A DNA stretch of 64,000 nt from the NCBI RefSeq assembly GCF_028595305.1, contig NZ_JAQQXS010000014.1:85922-149921 (forward strand), in the 5' to 3' direction. Numbering within the stretch: the first letter of the stretch is position 1; each line of letters opens with the position of its first letter. The notes below the pieces were generated by a model, which was not told where the DNA came from, searched no databases, and worked only from the letters and a program-made list of their open reading frames with translations. Positions 1 to 11,514 of the stretch are shown one piece after another. Source of the stretch: Roseateles koreensis. GTDB taxonomy: Bacteria; Pseudomonadota; Gammaproteobacteria; Burkholderiales; Burkholderiaceae_C. A program made the translations under genes and the position numbers.

Positions 1-1617
<1,617 letters not shown>

Positions 1618-1941
1618 ATGGCCTATGCTTCTTTTCGCAATCCCACATTTCAAACCTTGCGCTTGAGCGCTGTGGTCTTGGCGGCCGCGCTGGCAAGCCT
1701 GGGTCAGGTCCAGGCCGCTGAAACATCTGTGGCCGCAGCCGCCAGTGCGAGCCATGAAGTGACTCGCGCCGAGGTGCTGGCTGAACTGGCCAAGGCCCGC
1801 GCCGAAGGCACCATGCCGGGTGAAAATGAGGTCGATCCCTTCACCACGCAGCGCCGTGCAGAAGTCCTGGCTAAGGCCAAGGCCGCCACGCGCCAGGCAG
1901 AAGCCGCTAGTGCCGCGGCCTCGCAAGTGCCGACACGCTGA
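1618..1941 (+). CDS. DUF4148 family exported protein
   Basis: A 107-residue protein with a clear signal peptide (hydrophobic stretch VVLAAALASLGQVQA, cleavage probably after QAA) and a short, charged mature part. The core RAEVLAELAKARAEGTMPGENEVDPFTTQRRAEV is typical of DUF4148, a family common in Burkholderiales and of unknown function; many genomes carry several paralogues. The ATG at 1618 follows GAAGGA at a good distance; a TTG at 1603 in frame is less likely. It is probably periplasmic and no partner is evident. Confidence 0.85.
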   Translation: MAYASFRNPTFQTLRLSAVVLAAALASLGQVQAAETSVAAAASASHEVTRAEVLAELAKARAEGTMPGENEVDPFTTQRRAEVLAKAKAATRQAEAASAAASQVPTR

Positions 1942-2135
1942 ATGGGGTTTGGCGTGGGAGATTGCCCGCCGGCCAAGGCCGCTACCATGGTGGCTCTTGC
2001 GGGCGAACCCGCGCCGGGCGCTGATCCGGCGTCGAGTTTTTAGCAGTAGGAACCGGTGTGCCTAACCATTAGACTGTGCTGTACTTGAAGTGCGTACGCG
2101 CGCGAGTATTGACTGTCTGACCCAACGGCACATTG

Positions 2136-3821
2136 ATGACAAGACGTCCTGCAAAGGTTTGGCTGTCGCGAAAGGTTTCACGGCTTGGTATCGGCCATCG
2201 CCTGGCTTTGAGCTACGGCGCCATCATCATTTCGTTGATTGGCCTGAGTGATGCGGCGGTGCTCAAGCTCAAGTCGCTCAGCGAGGCCACTCGCGAGGCC
2301 CTACAGGTCGAATATCCCAAGACGGTGTTGATCAATCAGGTCAATCATCAGCTAGATATCGAGGCCCGTGCGATGCGCAACGCCTTGATCTTCAACGCGG
2401 AGTCTTCGCGGGCCCAGTATGAAGCCGAGATTGCGTCGGCCACGCTTCGCATGTCGGCGGCCTTGAGCCAGTTGGATGCGCAAGTTCACGATGCAGTCGG
2501 GCGCGATTTGCTGCGCCGCATCCGGGTGGTGCATTCGGCGTACACCGTCAATCAGGATGATTTCATTGTCTTGTTGAATCAGCGCCGTCTGGGTGAAGCG
2601 CGCAATCTGCTGATCGTTGATCTACACGGCTATCAGATGGACTATTTCGCGCTGTTGGAACAGTTCAACAGACACCAGGAGACGCAAATGCTGGCCGCCG
2701 GGCAGCAGGCGAACCAGGCCTACGTGGACGCGCGCGAATTGATCTTTGGCATGGCGGCCTTGGCGCTGGTGCTCAGCGCGCTGGTGACGGCGCTGTTTCG
2801 GCGTTCCTTGTTGCGAAGCCTGGGCGGCGAGCCTGAGTATGCGGTGTCCATTGCCCGCCGCATTGCGGCTGGCGATATTCAAACCGCCATTGAACTGGGT
2901 GACCGAGACAGCAGCAGCCTCTTGCACGTCATGGAGTTCATGCGCCAGCGCTTGACCGAGCGCGATGAGGCGCTGCGGCGCGCCAATGCCGATTTGCAGG
3001 GCAGCGTCAACACGCTCAGCCAAATGCAGGCTGAACTGGTTTCCAGTGAAAAACTCGCGGCCTTGGGATCATTGGTGGCGGGCGTGGCGCATGAGCTGAA
3101 TACCCCTGTCGGCAACAGCCTGCTGGCCGCCAGCACCATGGCTGATGCCACGCACCAGTTGGAGCGGCGCCTGGCGCAAGCCATGACGCGGGCAACCCTG
3201 AATGCTTATATCGACGAGATGCACGCGGCCAGCGACATCTTGTTGCGCAACCTCAGTCGGGTGGGGGATTTGATCAGCAGCTTCAAGCAAGTGGCGGTGG
3301 ACAGGGAGAGTTCACAGCGCCGTCAGTTCAAGCTGCACGAGGTGGTCAACGAGATCTGCCTGACTCTGCAACCGTCCTTGCGCAAGACACCGTACCTGCT
3401 GCAGGCGGAGTTGCCTCAGGACATCGAGATGAGCAGCTTTCCCGGGCCGCTGGGTCAGGTGCTGACCAATCTGATCAACAACTCGGTGCTGCATGCCTTT
3501 GAGGGGCGCGAGCAAGGCCGGATCCAAATCAGCGCACGCAAGTTGGGTGCAGACCTGGTTGAGATTTCCGTCAGCGACAACGGCTGCGGCATTCCGGTGG
3601 CGAATCAAAAGCGCGTGTTCGAGCCCTTCTTCACCACAAAGTTGGGCCGCGGGGGCTCGGGACTGGGTTTGCACATCGTATTCAATATCGTCACCGGTGT
3701 TTTGGGTGGCAAGATTCGCCTTGTCAGCCAAGTCGATCAGGGCACCACGGTGACCCTCACCGTACCGCGCGAAGCGCCGGATGACCCGATCGGGGTCTTG
3801 CCGGTGGCAGGGGCTGTTTGA
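2136..3821 (+). CDS. Membrane sensor histidine kinase
   Basis: A 561-residue two-component sensor. It has transmembrane segment 1 at about residues 22-43, a roughly 160-residue periplasmic helical region resembling four-helix-bundle (4HB_MCP) sensors, transmembrane segment 2 at about 205-225, a HAMP-like linker (ending near AAGDIQTAIE) and a coiled coil. The HisKA region has the phospho-acceptor histidine in VAHELNTP (about residue 318). The ATPase domain shows the N box NLINNSVLHAF, DNGCGIP, FEPFFTTK and GGSGLGL. The start is the ATG at 2136; a TTG three bases earlier is possible. No response regulator lies next to it. The gene immediately downstream encodes a periplasmic binding protein that could present a ligand to this sensor, which is inference from position. 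Confidence 0.9.
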   Translation: MTRRPAKVWLSRKVSRLGIGHRLALSYGAIIISLIGLSDAAVLKLKSLSEATREALQVEYPKTVLINQVNHQLDIEARAMRNALIFNAESSRAQYEAEIASATLRMSAALSQLDAQVHDAVGRDLLRRIRVVHSAYTVNQDDFIVLLNQRRLGEARNLLIVDLHGYQMDYFALLEQFNRHQETQMLAAGQQANQAYVDARELIFGMAALALVLSALVTALFRRSLLRSLGGEPEYAVSIARRIAAGDIQTAIELGDRDSSSLLHVMEFMRQRLTERDEALRRANADLQGSVNTLSQMQAELVSSEKLAALGSLVAGVAHELNTPVGNSLLAASTMADATHQLERRLAQAMTRATLNAYIDEMHAASDILLRNLSRVGDLISSFKQVAVDRESSQRRQFKLHEVVNEICLTLQPSLRKTPYLLQAELPQDIEMSSFPGPLGQVLTNLINNSVLHAFEGREQGRIQISARKLGADLVEISVSDNGCGIPVANQKRVFEPFFTTKLGRGGSGLGLHIVFNIVTGVLGGKIRLVSQVDQGTTVTLTVPREAPDDPIGVLPVAGAV

Positions 3822-3864
3822 GGGTGAATTTTCAGGGCTTTGACCGTGTTGAGGAGCAAGTGCC

Positions 3865-4869
3865 ATGTCAAGTTCAAATGCATCCCGGCGTCGTTATCTG
3901 CATCGCTGCTTGCGCCAAATGGCGGGAGCCTCGGCGCTCTTCACCTTGCGCCCGCTTCCCTCGTGGGCGGCGCCTGCACCCTGGGTGGCCTACCTGACGC
4001 CGGGTTTGGATTTGCCATTTTGGCGAACCCTGGGGCGGGGCGTGCAAGCAACCGTCGAGGCCAAAGGTTATGCATTCGAGGCCTTTGACAGCCACAACAG
4101 CGATGACATGCAACTGCAGAATGCCCGTGCCGTGCTGGCGCGCGGCGCTGCGGGCTTGGTACTGTCGCCCACCAGCAGCAAGTCGGCGCTGGATGTGCTG
4201 GAGTTGGCTGCGCGCGCCAACGTGCCCGCTGTGGTGGCTGACATCGGCACCAACGGCGGCGAGTACGTCTCCTACATCAAGTCCGATAACTACAAAGGCG
4301 CCTACGGGGTGGGCGAGGTGGTGGCGCGGGCCATGCGGGAGCGTGGTTGGCAGGGCGAAGGTTACTGCCTGTGCACCATCGCCCTCGATCGCAAGAATGG
4401 CCAGGACCGGACGCAAGGATTTCGCGACGCCATGAGCGACGCGGGATTCAATAACGTGCTGGCGCTGCGGCAGATGAAAAGCTATTCGAAGGACGAAACC
4501 TACGGGTTTGTCAAAGAGATGCTGCAGACGTATCCGCGCATGCGTGGGCTGTTTGTCGAAGTCGACCAACCCACACTGGGCGCCTTGCAGGCCATCAAGG
4601 ACTTGAAGAAAACCAAAGACCTGGTGGTGGGGTCTTTTGACGGCATTCCCGAGTTTGTGGACTTGCTGCGAAACAAGTCACTGGCCGCAGTGGGCATGCA
4701 ACAACCCTTTTTGATGGGCCGGGATGCGGCGCAGGCCCTGCTCTCCAGCAAAAGCGGGGGCACGCCCGCCAAGCAGATCCTGGTGCCCGTGTTGATCGCC
4801 ACCGGCCGCAATATGGATGAATGGTTGCCAACCGCGCGCAAGACCGTCTTTGGGGACATCGGCCCGTAG
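3865..4869 (+). CDS. Periplasmic sugar-type substrate-binding protein (Peripla_BP_4 fold)
   Basis: A 334-residue relative of ribose/galactose-type ABC binding proteins (RbsB family). The N-terminus has an RRRYLHRCLRQ segment and a hydrophobic stretch ending at SWAA, suggesting Tat or Sec export. Family landmarks are visible: GLDLPFWRTLGRGVQATVE, GLVLSPTSSKSALDVLE, VPAVVADIGTNGG, DRTQGFRDAM and VVGSFDGIPEFVDLLR. No permease or ATPase gene lies nearby, so it is an orphan. It starts 43 bases after the histidine kinase gene with a strong GAGGAG ribosome site, so the pair is probably one operon and this protein may act as a co-sensor. Confidence 0.85.
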   Translation: MSSSNASRRRYLHRCLRQMAGASALFTLRPLPSWAAPAPWVAYLTPGLDLPFWRTLGRGVQATVEAKGYAFEAFDSHNSDDMQLQNARAVLARGAAGLVLSPTSSKSALDVLELAARANVPAVVADIGTNGGEYVSYIKSDNYKGAYGVGEVVARAMRERGWQGEGYCLCTIALDRKNGQDRTQGFRDAMSDAGFNNVLALRQMKSYSKDETYGFVKEMLQTYPRMRGLFVEVDQPTLGALQAIKDLKKTKDLVVGSFDGIPEFVDLLRNKSLAAVGMQQPFLMGRDAAQALLSSKSGGTPAKQILVPVLIATGRNMDEWLPTARKTVFGDIGP

Positions 4870-4902
4870 ACCGCTGCGCCGCTTTGGGAACGTGCCCCGA
4901 TC

Positions 4903-5769
4903 TCAACGCGGCCCCGGGTGGCGGGCCAGTTCAAGGCCGATCAGGGCGCGCTTGGTTTCAGGCCCCCAGCGATATTCCCCCAGTTGGGCACTGGCGCGTA
5001 TTACTCGGTGGCAGGGCACCAGGTAGGCAATCGGGTTGACCGCCACGCAAGATGCCACGGCGCGCACGGCCTGGGGGGCACCTACTTGCTGGGCCAACTG
5101 GCCGTAGCTGAGCAATTGTCCCTCGGGGAGTTGCATCAGTGCCTGCCAAACCTTCAGCCTCAGCGGGGTGCCGTTCATCATCAAACCCAGGCGTTGCTGT
5201 GGGGCACCGCCCGACAGGCGCCGTTGCAACTCCGCGCCGATGCGGGACAAGGTGGCGTCGTCGCGCTGCCACTGCGCCTCAGGCAGTTCGGCCTGTGCGG
5301 CGTGCAGTTCATCTTGCTCGCGGCCCTGCCCGAGAAAGGCGGCACGCAAAACGCGCAAGTCCTTGCTGCGTTCGGTGGCGGCCAGCCAGACGGGGCCCAG
5401 CGGGCTGTCGATCACCGACCACCCGATTTGCAGGCCGGCGCCTGCGCGCTTGAATTCACCCGGCGTCAGCCCTTCGAGGTTCAAAAATAGATCATGCAGA
5501 CGTGACGGCCCGGAGAGCCCCGCTTCCAGCGCTGCGTCCAGCACCGAGCCGGCGTCTTGCAGGCGGGCTTTGGCGCGCGACAGGCTCAGCGATTGGGCAA
5601 ACTCCTTGGGGCTGACCCCCGCGAGGCTGACAAAGCTGCGCTGGAAATGGGCCGGGCTCTGCCCCGCGGCCTGGGCCAATTGCTCAAGGCTAAGCGGAGT
5701 GCCGGTGCGCGTGATGGCCTCAATGGCCTGGCGCACGGTTTGGTAGCCCTTGCTGTTGGAGGTGTTCAT
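4903..5769 (-). CDS. AraC-type regulator fused to O6-alkylguanine-DNA alkyltransferase (Ada-like)
   Basis: A 288-residue DNA alkylation-repair protein. Residues 1-110 form an AraC-type helix-turn-helix (LEQLAQAAGQSPAHFQRSF, then ARLQDAGSVLDAALEAGLS). Residues 120-285 are the alkyltransferase domain with the acceptor cysteine in PCHRV and a final EYRWGPETKRALIGLE. The N-terminal zinc-binding phosphotriester domain of classical Ada is absent, so the E. coli activation switch (Cys38) is missing. I chose the ATG at 5769; the frame stays open to 5856, but that extension has no family similarity. It is convergent with the binding-protein gene. Confidence 0.9.
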   Translation of the reverse strand: MNTSNSKGYQTVRQAIEAITRTGTPLSLEQLAQAAGQSPAHFQRSFVSLAGVSPKEFAQSLSLSRAKARLQDAGSVLDAALEAGLSGPSRLHDLFLNLEGLTPGEFKRAGAGLQIGWSVIDSPLGPVWLAATERSKDLRVLRAAFLGQGREQDELHAAQAELPEAQWQRDDATLSRIGAELQRRLSGGAPQQRLGLMMNGTPLRLKVWQALMQLPEGQLLSYGQLAQQVGAPQAVRAVASCVAVNPIAYLVPCHRVIRASAQLGEYRWGPETKRALIGLELARHPGPR

Positions 5770-5906
5770 GGCGGTCGGGACGGTGCGGCCTGCGCCGTGG
5801 GTCGATAAAGAATGGTGTGATGGCAAATTCTGACCCGCGCCGCAGCCCCCGGCCACCCGATTCTTGCGCTGCGTGTTGTTGCTTGACTGCTGATGCTTGA
5901 ACTGAT

Positions 5907-6827
5907 TCAGCTCAGAAAAGTCACCTCGGGCAAACGGCAGGCGTGCACCGCGTTGCGCAGCGCGGCAATGGCCTCATAGCGGGTGAAGGTGCGCCGCCAG
6001 GCCAATACCACGCGCCGGGTGGGCACGGGGGCCGTGAAGGGGATGAAGCGCAGGTGCTGCTGTGCCTGCTGCGGCACGCTCAAGGCGGGCACCACGGTCA
6101 CGCCCATGCCGGAGGCGACCATGTGCTTGATGGTTTCCAGCGAGCTGCCTTCAAAGGACTTGCGGATGCCTTCGGCGTTGCTGGAGAAGCGTGCAAACTC
6201 GGGGCACACCTCCAGCACCTGGTCGCGGAAGCAATGGCCGGCGCCGAGCAGCAGCATGGTTTCGTTCTTGAGCTCTTCGCTGCTGACCGATTCGCGCTGG
6301 GCGAAGGGATGGTGGCTGGGCGCGGCGATCTTGAAGGGCTCGTCATAAAGCGGTGCCACCGCCAGCCCGGTGTCGGGAAAGGGCTCGGCGATGATGGCGC
6401 AGTCCAGCTCGCCAGTGCGCAGCATGTCCAGCAACTTGACGGTGAAGTTCTCTTGCAGCATCAAGGGCATCTGCGGGTAGTCGTCAATCACATGCCGCAC
6501 CAGTTCGGGCAGCAGGTAGGGGCCGATGGTGTAGATGATGCCCAGCCGCAGCGCGCCGGCCAGCGGGTCTTTGCCGCGCTTGGCAATTTCCTTGATGGCG
6601 CTGGCCTGCTCGATCACCGATTGGGCCTGCTGCACGATGTCTGCCCCCAGTGGCGTCACGGTGATCTCGTTGGCGCCGCGCTCGAAGATCTTCACGTCCA
6701 GCTCTTCTTCCAGCTTCTTGATGGCCACGCTCAAGGTGGGCTGCGAGACAAAGCAGGCTTCCGCTGCGCGGCCGAAATGGCGCTCCCGGGCTACGGCGAC
6801 GATGTAACGCAACTCGGTCAGGGTCAT
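5907..6827 (-). CDS. oxyR: Hydrogen peroxide-sensing LysR-type regulator OxyR
   Basis: A 306-residue transcription regulator that senses peroxide through a disulfide. The N-terminal winged helix-turn-helix is typical of LysR proteins (HFGRAAEACFVSQPTLSVAIKKLE). The sensing motif GHCFRDQVLEVC has the two cysteines nine residues apart, as in E. coli OxyR (Cys199/Cys208), which separates it from generic LysR proteins. It is divergent from panB. Likely targets in the window include katG. Confidence 0.96.
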   Translation of the reverse strand: MTLTELRYIVAVARERHFGRAAEACFVSQPTLSVAIKKLEEELDVKIFERGANEITVTPLGADIVQQAQSVIEQASAIKEIAKRGKDPLAGALRLGIIYTIGPYLLPELVRHVIDDYPQMPLMLQENFTVKLLDMLRTGELDCAIIAEPFPDTGLAVAPLYDEPFKIAAPSHHPFAQRESVSSEELKNETMLLLGAGHCFRDQVLEVCPEFARFSSNAEGIRKSFEGSSLETIKHMVASGMGVTVVPALSVPQQAQQHLRFIPFTAPVPTRRVVLAWRRTFTRYEAIAALRNAVHACRLPEVTFLS

Positions 6828-6989
6828 GGCGGGGGTCTCGCAAGCCGGTGGATGAAAGTTTCCTATTGTCCGCCCCCGTGAGAGCGGTGGTTGGCAGCGC
6901 TGAAAAAGGCGGCACGGCTACACTTCCAGCCGCTGAGCCCGGACAATCGCTGTTCCGCTCAGGCTCTCAACTTTCGCCCAGGTGCCGAC

Positions 6990-8682
<1,693 letters not shown>

Positions 8683-8711
8683 TGTGGCGCAGGCCGGCCC
8701 AAGCTGTTTGC

Positions 8712-9185
8712 TTACTGCATGCTGTTGAGTTGCACATCAAACACCAGCGCCGCGTTGGCGGGGATGGTGCCGTTGCCCGAGGCGCCATAGGCCAGGCTGC
8801 TGGGGATGATCAGCGTGCGCTTGCCGCCGACCTGCATGCCAGTCAGGCCCGCATCCCAGCCGGTGATCACTTGCCCCGCACCCAGCGTGAAGGTGAAGGC
8901 CGTGCCGCCCACATTGCTGTCGAACTGCGTGCCGTGATAACTCGTGGCATTGACGTTGTACAGCCAGCCCGTGTAGGTCACCGTCAGCTTGTTGCCCGGA
9001 CCTGCCAGCGCGCCCGTGCCGACCACGGTGTCGGTGATCTTCAAGGCCGTGACGGCAGACGAACCCGAGGTGTCGGTGCTGCTGCTGGTGTCAGACGACC
9101 CGCCGCCGCAGCCGGCCAGATGAACGGTGCCGGTGACGGCCAGCAGCAAAGTGGTCACGCGAAAGAAAGACTTGATCATGTCCAT
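8712..9185 (-). CDS. FKBP-type peptidyl-prolyl isomerase lipoprotein
   Basis: A 157-residue lipoprotein: the signal peptide ends in the lipobox LAGC (about residue 26), then a Gly/Ser/Thr linker, then an FKBP domain. FKBP signatures include VTYTGWLYN, GTQFDSN, FTLGAGQVITGWDAGLTGMQVGGKRTLIIP, LAYGA and IPANAALVFDVQL. It should catalyse cis-trans isomerisation of prolyl bonds in envelope proteins. The ATG at 9185 is used; an ATG two codons later is also possible. The gene is convergent with panC and divergent from trhP. Confidence 0.93.
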   Translation of the reverse strand: MDMIKSFFRVTTLLLAVTGTVHLAGCGGGSSDTSSSTDTSGSSAVTALKITDTVVGTGALAGPGNKLTVTYTGWLYNVNATSYHGTQFDSNVGGTAFTFTLGAGQVITGWDAGLTGMQVGGKRTLIIPSSLAYGASGNGTIPANAALVFDVQLNSMQ

Positions 9186-9311
9186 GGAAATCCGCTGAGG
9201 AATCTGCAAATCGAAGCGCGGATTTTGCTTGCTCTTTTGCCGCTGACCATTTCGGGATTGCAAAGTTGGCACCGAAATCCGGCTGAAAGCGAGCCGGGCC
9301 GCTGTGCCCAC

Positions 9312-9377
9312 GGCTTGCCTTGATCTGCAGCAAGCCTTGGATGAGGCGGCAACTTTAGACTGCTGGGTTGCTTTTTT
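9312..9377 (+). promoter_or_regulatory. Two hairpins and a T run in the trhP leader
   Basis: A perfect seven-base stem (GGCTTGC at 9312-9318 with GCAAGCC at 9330-9336) is followed by a weaker GCAAC/GTTGC hairpin (9349-9371) and six T residues. This ends only 18 bases before the trhP start codon. The order hairpin, hairpin, T run is that of a leader attenuator, but the second stem is short, so this is a candidate only. Confidence 0.3.
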
Positions 9378-9395
9378 GTTTGAGGCACAGCCGCC

Positions 9396-10775
9396 ATGAG
9401 TTCGCAGTCTTCGCCGTCTTTGAAATCCCCTGAACTACTTTTGCCCGCCGGCGATCTGGACCGCATGCGTGCGGCCTTCGACTTTGGGGCTGACGCCGTG
9501 TACGCCGGCCAACCGCGTTACTCCCTGCGCGCCCGCAACAACGATTTCAAGCTGGAGAACCTGCGCACCGGCATCGCCGAGGCGCATGCCCGTGGCAAGA
9601 AGTTTCTGGTGGCCAGCAACATCCTGCCGCACAACGGCAAGCTCAAAAACTATCTGGCCGATATGGCACCGGTCGTGGCGATGCAGCCCGATGCGCTCAT
9701 CATGGCTGACCCCGGCTTGATCATGATGGTGCGCGAAGCCTGGCCTGACCTGCCCATCCACCTCTCGGTGCAGGCCAACACCGTCAACTACGCGGGCGTG
9801 AAGTTCTGGCAGAAGATGGGCCTCAAGCGCGTGATCCTGTCCCGCGAGTTGAGCCTGGACGAAGTGGCGCAAATCCGCCAGGAATGCCCCGACATGGAGC
9901 TCGAAGTGTTCGTGCACGGGGCGCTGTGCATTGCCTACTCCGGCCGCTGCCTGCTCTCGGGCTACTTCAACCACCGCGATGCCAATCAAGGAACCTGCAC
10001 CAATGCCTGCCGCTGGGACTACAAACTCGGCGACGCTTTCGAGGACGAAGCGGGGCAGGCGATGGAAGCGCAAAAGATCAATTTTGACTTCCGCAAGGCC
10101 GCCGAGTTGGCCGACCAGAGCTTCGCTGCAGCCGGGGGCACCACCCGCCACCCAGCGGCCGAAGGCGTCTATCTGATCGAGGAGTCGCAGCGCCCCGGCG
10201 AGTTGATGCCCATCATGGAAGATGAGCATGGCACTTACATCATGAACTCCAAAGATCTGCGCGCCGTCGAGCATGTGCAGCGCTTGGTGGAAATCGGTGT
10301 GGACTCGCTCAAGATTGAAGGCCGTACCAAGAGTCGCTACTACGTTTCCCGTGCGGCCCAGGTCTATCGCCGTGCTATCGATGACGCCGTGGCCGGCCGC
10401 GCATTTGATCCGGGCTTGCTGGCTGAACTGGACGGCCTTTCCAACCGCGGCTATACCTCCGGCTTTTATCAGCGCCATCGCAGCCAGGACACGCAAAACT
10501 ATCTGGACGGCCACTCCAAGGCCAGGCGCAGCCAATACGTCGGCGAGGTGCGTCGCATTAGTGCCGAAGGTTGGGCCGAAATCGAGGTCAAGAACCGCTT
10601 CGAGGTGGGCGACCGGCTGGAGGTCATTCACCCCAGCGGCAATCTCGTTATTGAGCTGACCGAGTTGCGCGGTAAAGAGCAGCAGCCGGTACGCGAGGCA
10701 GCCGGCAACGGCGTGGTCGTGTCCATGCCCCTGGCCGCTCACCTGCAAGGCGCGTTGCTGGCCCGCTTGCTCTGA
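9396..10775 (+). CDS. trhP: tRNA 5-hydroxyuridine hydroxylation protein TrhP/YegQ (U32 peptidase family)
   Basis: A 459-residue member of the U32 'peptidase' family. The E. coli orthologue YegQ (TrhP) is needed for prephenate-dependent 5-hydroxylation of wobble U34 in tRNA. Landmarks are ELLLPAGDLDRMRAAF at the N-terminus, LSVQANTVNYAGVKFW, and the cysteine set in EVFVHGALCIAYSGRC and GTCTNACRWDY, which probably binds an iron-sulfur cluster. FINAL-type features such as IMNSKDLRAVEHV and LKIEGRTKSRYYVS are also seen. Two other tRNA-modification genes, queA and tgt, lie elsewhere in the window. Confidence 0.93.
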   Translation: MSSQSSPSLKSPELLLPAGDLDRMRAAFDFGADAVYAGQPRYSLRARNNDFKLENLRTGIAEAHARGKKFLVASNILPHNGKLKNYLADMAPVVAMQPDALIMADPGLIMMVREAWPDLPIHLSVQANTVNYAGVKFWQKMGLKRVILSRELSLDEVAQIRQECPDMELEVFVHGALCIAYSGRCLLSGYFNHRDANQGTCTNACRWDYKLGDAFEDEAGQAMEAQKINFDFRKAAELADQSFAAAGGTTRHPAAEGVYLIEESQRPGELMPIMEDEHGTYIMNSKDLRAVEHVQRLVEIGVDSLKIEGRTKSRYYVSRAAQVYRRAIDDAVAGRAFDPGLLAELDGLSNRGYTSGFYQRHRSQDTQNYLDGHSKARRSQYVGEVRRISAEGWAEIEVKNRFEVGDRLEVIHPSGNLVIELTELRGKEQQPVREAAGNGVVVSMPLAAHLQGALLARLL

Positions 10776-10881
10776 AAGTTGTCCCTTAACAGCGGCGCTG
10801 CAGATGGGCGACCGGTGGTTGGCGCTTTCACCATGAACTGATAGATTGGCGGCTCCGCCCTCAACTTCAGCAGGTGACCCC

Positions 10882-11457
10882 ATGAAGCGCTCTTTCTGTA
10901 CCTTTCAGTCGGCTGTGTTTTCAGCCATCGCCTTGCTCGGGTCGGCGGCCGTGAGCGCCAACGCCCGCGCGGCGGAGAGCATGCCTGCAGCGCCCGGCGT
11001 CGTGGTGACGGTGTCACAAGTCAACCCGACCGGTGTTCTCAAGCCTTTGGGCACGGTCACCGTCACGGAAACCCGTTATGGCCTGGTGTTCACCCCCGAC
11101 CTGCAGGGCCTGCCCCCCGGCGTGCACGGTTTTCATGTGCACGAGAACGGCAGTTGTGAGTCTCAAATGAAAGACGGCCAAGCCGTTGCCGGCCTCGCCG
11201 CCGGGGGGCACTACGACCCGGCCGGCAGCAAGCAGCATGGCGCCGCCTGGGGCGACGGCCATCTGGGCGACCTGCCCGGCCTGGTGGTGGACGCCAGCGG
11301 ACATGCCAGTTATGCCGTGCTGGCCCCGCGCCTCAAGCTCGCCGACATCCGCGGCCGCTCGCTGATGGTGCATGCGGGCGGCGACAACCATTCCGACCAC
11401 CCCATGCCCGCAGGCGGCGGCGGGCAGCGCATGGCGTGTGGGGTGATTGGGGGGTAG
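10882..11457 (+). CDS. sodC: Periplasmic copper-zinc superoxide dismutase
   Basis: A 191-residue exported enzyme that dismutates superoxide in the periplasm. The signal peptide runs to about ARA/AES. Metal-ligand histidines are visible in [10 protein letters not shown] and in [25 protein letters not shown]. The C-terminal [14 protein letters not shown] and the partner cysteine in MACGVIGG complete the family pattern. The start ATG at 10882 sits 9 bases after an AGGTG sequence. Together with katG and oxyR it shows that oxidative-stress genes are clustered in the first 12 kb. Confidence 0.96.
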   Translation: MKRSFCTFQSAVFSAIALLGSAAVSANARAAESMPAAPGVVVTVSQVNPTGVLKPLGTVTVTETRYGLVFTPDLQGLPPGVHGFHVHENGSCESQMKDGQAVAGLAAGGHYDPAGSKQHGAAWGDGHLGDLPGLVVDASGHASYAVLAPRLKLADIRGRSLMVHAGGDNHSDHPMPAGGGGQRMACGVIGG

Positions 11458-11514
11458 AAGGCGGGTAACGGGCGAGTAAAGGGCGGGTACATGGCAGCCC
11501 GACGTTCGCCGCCA

